Source of the DNA: CAYWYR01 sp964462685
GTDB lineage: Bacteria > Bacteroidota > Ignavibacteria > Kapaibacteriales > UBA2268
Direction of reading: 5' to 3'
NCBI GenBank assembly: GCA_964462685.1
Contig: CAYWYR010000015.1
Location: forward strand, 1-64,000
DNA length: 64,000 nucleotides
Notes under the pieces: model-generated
Told to the model about the DNA's origin: nothing
Database searches by the model: none
The model's input: only the letters and a program-made list of their open reading frames with translations
Program-made: the position numbers and the translations under genes
Shown: one piece after another, positions 62,084 through 64,000 of the stretch
How the letters are laid out: every line of letters begins with the position of its first letter
How positions within the stretch are numbered: position 1 is the stretch's first letter

Positions 62084-64000
62084 ATGGCTAAAGGGAAACA
62101 GAAAAGCAGATTCAGCTCCGGCGGAATGGCCAATATTGGCAATGTCGGTAGGCGGGCTATGCCATTTATTTCGGCAAATCCCGATCTGGGGCTTGCCGTA
62201 GGTGTGATACTGATCCTTGGGCTTCTGATTATCCCGCTGCCACCTATGCTGCTGGATCTGTTTTTGGCAGTCAATATATCTTTTTCTGTATTGATATTGC
62301 TGATAGCGGTTTACTTAAAGACTCCACTGGAGTTTTCATCATTTCCTTCCGTTCTGCTGATCACTACCCTGTTTCGCTTGGGGCTGAATGTTGCCTCAAC
62401 CAGGCTTATACTCGGTAAGGCGGAAGCTGGTGATATCATCCATGCCTTCGGGAACTTTGTGATAGAAGGTAATTATGTCGTCGGTATTATTATATTTCTG
62501 ATACTACTGATTATCAATTTTATCGTCGTAATCAAAGGTTCCAGCCGTATCGCCGAAGTAGGTGCTCGCTTTGCCTTAGACGCACTCCCCGGTAAACAGA
62601 TGTCAATCGACGCCGACCTAAACGCCGGGTATATCGACGAGCAAACTGCAAAAGCCAGAAGAAAAGACCTTACACGCGAATCTGATTTTTATGGCTCTAT
62701 GGATGGTGCGGCAAAGTTCATCAAGGGTGATGCGATAGCCGGGATTATCATAACGATAATCAACCTTATGGGTGGTTTCCTTATCGGTATCTTCCAGTAT
62801 GATATGTCATTTGATACTTCCATAACCACTTATTCTATTTTGACTATCGGTGACGGGCTTGTATCACAGATTCCATCACTACTGATATCTGTAGCCGGCG
62901 GTCTAGTTGTTACCCGCTCTGGTGCGGATGATAATCTTGATGTGGAGATAGGCCAGCAGTTTGGTTCCAAACCTAAGCCACTTTATATGGCTGCCGGAAC
63001 ACTTGCAATGATGAGTATCCTACCCGGCTTCCCGATGATACCATTTTTAGCTATAGCTACCACACTTGCCGCTATCGGATATCTCAGACAAAAAACTATC
63101 AGAGAAGATTCTGAAAACGAAACGCGATTAAAACTCGCGGAAGCCGAAGAAAACAAAGAACCATCCGAACAGCCCGTAGAAAGTCTGCTTCGGGTTGATC
63201 CGATTGAAATAGAGCTTGGCTATTCACTGATTCAATTAGTTGATGAAACCCAAGGCGGCGATGTATTCAAGCGTATTACTAATGTAAGGCGGCAGTTGGC
63301 TCAGGAGCTTGGTATCATAGTGCCCCCGGTTCGCGTCAGGGATAATCTACAGCTCGACCCCGAAACATATATCGTCAAGATCAGGGGGAATGAGATCGCT
63401 ACAAACCAACTTCAGCCAAATAGACTTCTCGCTATGAATCCCGGAACCGCTGAAGGCGATCTGCAGGGCATACACGTTACAGAACCGGTATTTGGCTTGC
63501 CTGCAACCTGGGTTCAGAATTACGACCGTGAGAATGCTGAGATAATGGGTTATACAGTAGTGGAATCCCCTACTGTGCTGACAACTCACCTTACGGAATT
63601 ACTACGCCGAAACGCTGATAAACTGCTTACTAGACAGGATGTAAAACATCTTATCGAAAACCTAAAAGATGATTATCCAGCACTTGTGGAAGAAGCTACA
63701 CCTGAACTACTGCCAGCATCTATCCTCCAGAAAGTGCTTCAGAATCTTCTCAGCGAAGGAGTCCCGATACGAGATCTAGCTATGATACTAGAATCGCTAT
63801 TGGAATATATAAGCGTTACGAAAAATGTAGATGTTCTTACTGAATATGTTCGCCACAACCTATCGGAAACGATCAAGAAACTTTATGAGAACGAGAACGG
63901 TGTAATCCATGCGATAGCAGTAGATCCAAGGCTCGAGGATCAGCTAAGCCAAAATCTGCAGACTACTGGCGACACTACCGCTATCGCTCCTTCGATGGGT
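62084..64000 (+). CDS. flhA: Flagellar biosynthesis protein FlhA, truncated by the window edge
   Basis: The frame from ATG 62084 stays open to the last base (639 codons seen; the family is usually about 690). It encodes the eight-helix export-gate domain: PDLGLAVGVILILGLLIIPLPPMLLD, TLFRLGLNVASTRLIL, the conserved FVVIKGSSRIAEVGARFALDALPGKQMSIDADL and the AGYIDEQTAKARRKDL segment. A cytoplasmic domain follows with VRVRDNL and ILQNLLSEGVPIRDLAMILE. It forms the nonameric ring of the flagellar type III export apparatus. Confidence 0.96.
   Translation, partial: MAKGKQKSRFSSGGMANIGNVGRRAMPFISANPDLGLAVGVILILGLLIIPLPPMLLDLFLAVNISFSVLILLIAVYLKTPLEFSSFPSVLLITTLFRLGLNVASTRLILGKAEAGDIIHAFGNFVIEGNYVVGIIIFLILLIINFIVVIKGSSRIAEVGARFALDALPGKQMSIDADLNAGYIDEQTAKARRKDLTRESDFYGSMDGAAKFIKGDAIAGIIITIINLMGGFLIGIFQYDMSFDTSITTYSILTIGDGLVSQIPSLLISVAGGLVVTRSGADDNLDVEIGQQFGSKPKPLYMAAGTLAMMSILPGFPMIPFLAIATTLAAIGYLRQKTIREDSENETRLKLAEAEENKEPSEQPVESLLRVDPIEIELGYSLIQLVDETQGGDVFKRITNVRRQLAQELGIIVPPVRVRDNLQLDPETYIVKIRGNEIATNQLQPNRLLAMNPGTAEGDLQGIHVTEPVFGLPATWVQNYDRENAEIMGYTVVESPTVLTTHLTELLRRNADKLLTRQDVKHLIENLKDDYPALVEEATPELLPASILQKVLQNLLSEGVPIRDLAMILESLLEYISVTKNVDVLTEYVRHNLSETIKKLYENENGVIHAIAVDPRLEDQLSQNLQTTGDTTAIAPSMG

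Noticed and set aside
1..64000. CRISPR arrays, rRNA and tRNA genes
   Set aside because: I found no spaced 25-40-base direct repeats, no rRNA signature and no T-loop plus cloverleaf pattern in the intergenic regions that I read.

Overview
The window looks like a flagellated member of the Bacteroidota/Chlorobiota/Ignavibacteriota/Kapaibacteriota (FCB) assemblage. Six secreted proteins end in a type IX secretion (T9SS) C-terminal sorting domain. Several upstream regions carry the Bacteroidota -7 promoter consensus TAnnTTTG. DUF2723, TonB-dependent and SPOR proteins are typical of the group. Genes for FliL, FliM, FliN, FliO and FlhA show a flagellum, which is uncommon in classical Bacteroidota but known in Ignavibacteria, Kapabacteria and Balneola/Rhodothermus relatives. 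The exact lineage cannot be fixed from the sequence alone.

Layout. 1-6.7 kb: a secreted subtilisin-like protease, divergent from a cytosolic histidine kinase, then a small conserved protein, murG (apparently with a non-canonical start) and a DUF2461 gene. 6.7-8.65 kb: an AT-rich two-gene module of a small PD-(D/E)xK-like protein and an ABC/OLD-type AAA ATPase, the best candidate for an undescribed defence-like system. 8.7-10.8 kb: a membrane Fe-S oxidoreductase of the EtfD/HdrD type. 10.9-20 kb is the accessory region: four same-strand remnants of an RHS/YD-repeat C-terminus punctuate a DUF4160/DUF2442 pair, a hicBA pair and a large T9SS-cargo operon (an 1,794-residue protein plus a WD40-like protein). 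The last two remnants form near-identical direct repeats around the cargo operon.

20-31.3 kb: fliO, a Ca/Na exchanger, a TraB/GumN lipoprotein, a TPR gene with a lipoprotein, a polyprenyl-phosphate glycosyltransferase with a DUF2723 GT-C protein (probable protein O-glycosylation), and a TonB-dependent receptor with a small lipoprotein partner. 31.4-43.1 kb (minus strand): a cell-envelope cluster (large TPR protein, outer-membrane barrel, SPOR protein, TonB, small membrane protein, UDP-glucose dehydrogenase) running into fliL-fliM-fliN. 43.1-43.8 kb: a 56-residue membrane peptide followed by a possibly pseudoknotted RNA and a strong terminator.

43.87-46.2 kb: egtD and egtB (ergothioneine-type thiol-imidazole synthesis). 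46.3-57 kb: PAP2 phosphatase, a sialidase-like T9SS cargo protein, a PF12118 metallopeptidase-like protein and a complete RND efflux operon (MFP, RND pump, TolC-like). 56.9-57.4 kb: two copies of a REP-like dispersed repeat. 57.4-61.7 kb: MlaE permease, a degenerate endonuclease/exonuclease/phosphatase-fold lipoprotein, an FtsL/DivIC-like protein and two more T9SS proteins. 62.1 kb to the end: flhA, cut by the window edge. No rRNA, tRNA, CRISPR array or transposase was recognised.
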